A model generated the notes under the pieces. It had not been told where the DNA came from, made no database searches, and saw nothing but the letters and a program-made list of their open reading frames with translations. From positions 1 through 48,601 of the forward strand of contig JAQWJZ010000022.1 of NCBI GenBank assembly GCA_029248105.1: DNA of 48,601 nt, read 5' to 3'. This DNA is from Flavobacteriales bacterium. Its GTDB lineage: Bacteria; Bacteroidota; Bacteroidia; Flavobacteriales; UBA7312. This document shows positions 47,774-48,601 of the stretch, piece by piece (positions within the stretch are counted from its first letter, which is position 1; the number at the start of each line of letters is the position of its first letter). The position numbers and the translations under genes were made by a program.

Positions 47774-48601
47774 CTATTTTTTTTCTGAAAAAATAATTTT
47801 ACGCTGCATAAATTGTGAGTCGGAATGCAAGTGAATAAAATATACACCTGAAGCTAAATCACGCCTATCAATTTTAACTCGTTTTTTGAAATTTCCATCT
47901 CTCAAAACCCTACCTCGTGTATCCAATAGTTTGAAATTAAAATCTTCAGAGTTATTATCAGATATTACTTCGACAACAAAATGGTCTTCAACTGGATTAG
48001 GGTAAACTAACACTTCTAAACCATCTAATTCTGAAACCCCAACCTTATTGTACATTTCTTCCAATCGTCCTTCACAATCATTGTTGTCAATAGCTACTAA
48101 AGTGTACTCTCCATCTTGAGTAGGTGTGAAAGTAGTTCCACTTGATTGGTAATTTCCAAAATACAACCATTCAAAAGTGTAAGGCGGTGTGCCTCCAGTT
48201 GCAGAAGCCGTAAATGGAACTTGGTTTGCATTAAAACTTGCGACAACGGCTGTTGGCTGATTTACCTCAACTTCGATCGATCCAGGGCAGTTATTTGCGT
48301 CAGTGATTAACACCTCGTAAGTATCTGCTGACAAAGATGTAGAATCTGCCCCTTGCCAATTTATAGAATAAGGAGATACTCCTCCAGCTATAGATACCGT
48401 TGCACTGCCATCATCACTGCCATTACATTTGACGTCTTGAACTAAAAAACTTGCCGTTAATGCTGACGGTTCAATAACCTCTATATCAAATTGACGCTCA
48501 CAGTTGTTAGCATCCTCAAGAGTTAACGTATATATACCAGCACTTAAATCCATTAAATCTGTAGAACCTTCAACAGAGTTGCCCATATTTGACCAACTGT
48601 A
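47774..48601 (-). CDS. SprB-repeat T9SS cargo protein, C-terminal part (partial)
   Basis: The frame is open to the right edge; the five codons before the first in-window ATG read YSWSN, the start of a SprB repeat, so the true start lies outside. About two full SprB/Ig-like repeats are visible (YTLTLEDANNCERQ with VIEP; VKCNGSDDGSATVSIAGGVS; YEVLITDANNCPGS with VNQP), then a degenerate repeat. A type A T9SS sorting domain follows, with VLVYPNPVEDHFVVEV and LASGVYFIHLHSDSQ, ending in a basic tail. Such proteins are secreted or surface-attached and may act in adhesion or gliding; the ligand is unknown. It has its own terminator. Confidence 0.9.
   Translation of the reverse strand, partial: YSWSNMGNSVEGSTDLMDLSAGIYTLTLEDANNCERQFDIEVIEPSALTASFLVQDVKCNGSDDGSATVSIAGGVSPYSINWQGADSTSLSADTYEVLITDANNCPGSIEVEVNQPTAVVASFNANQVPFTASATGGTPPYTFEWLYFGNYQSSGTTFTPTQDGEYTLVAIDNNDCEGRLEEMYNKVGVSELDGLEVLVYPNPVEDHFVVEVISDNNSEDFNFKLLDTRGRVLRDGNFKKRVKIDRRDLASGVYFIHLHSDSQFMQRKIIFSEKK

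Overview
The window is an AT-rich (about one third G+C by eye) chromosomal stretch of a Bacteroidota bacterium, most likely a free-living aerobic member of the Flavobacteriales. The evidence is concordant. Two proteins end in type IX secretion (T9SS) sorting domains. Several genes are preceded by the Bacteroidota -7 element TAnnTTTG. Shine-Dalgarno motifs are essentially absent. A YtxJ-like bacillithiol-system protein is present, as is oxygen-dependent HemF, and S14 and L36 are of the zinc-free type. The map is almost entirely core metabolism and translation. I see no prophage, insertion sequence, CRISPR array, rRNA or tRNA, and no convincing new defence or biosynthetic system.

Positions 1-544: the 5' part of a minus-strand, two-TM, LytS-type sensor kinase runs off the left edge. 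It is divergent from the heme genes across a short dyad-symmetric promoter region. Positions 545-8559 (+): hemH-A-C-D-E-F-B-L, a tightly packed or overlapping set covering the route from glutamyl-tRNA to heme except protoporphyrinogen oxidase. The same direction continues with gatB, a TlpA-type thioredoxin lipoprotein and lpxH (to 11880).

Positions 11867-17045 (-): a GAPDH gene that overlaps lpxH tail to tail, a 913-residue T9SS-exported BNR/sortilin-like propeller protein, and a small operon of a 41-residue lipoprotein, ytxJ and lipA. Positions 17131-22075 (+): ung (probably leaderless), an L,D-transpeptidase, rmuC, a SpoU 2'-O-methyltransferase, a RhlE-type DEAD-box helicase and a 4-TM protein. 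Positions 22143-23098 (-): a tandem pair of paralogous 4-TM proteins, one intact and one broken by two single-base deletions in T runs.

Positions 23146-29843 (-): purT, a UbiD-family decarboxylase (possibly menaquinone synthesis), citrate synthase, enolase and carA. Positions 29918-47613 (-): one long str-S10-spc-alpha superoperon from rpsL to rplQ, with secY-map-infA-rpmJ and no adk or tuf. It is driven by a clear TTTG-18-TAnnTTTG promoter at 47659-47688. Positions 47774-48601 (-): the C-terminal part of a SprB-repeat T9SS cargo protein that runs off the right edge.

The most noteworthy patterns are these. Three intrinsic terminators have U-tracts that end 0-9 nt before the next same-strand start codon (GAPDH, ubiD-like, carA). 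One paralogue is decayed at homopolymer runs. A 41-residue lipoprotein is directly abutted to ytxJ and lipA. The ung start codon coincides with its predicted transcription start. Each is a hypothesis from reading alone; none was tested computationally.
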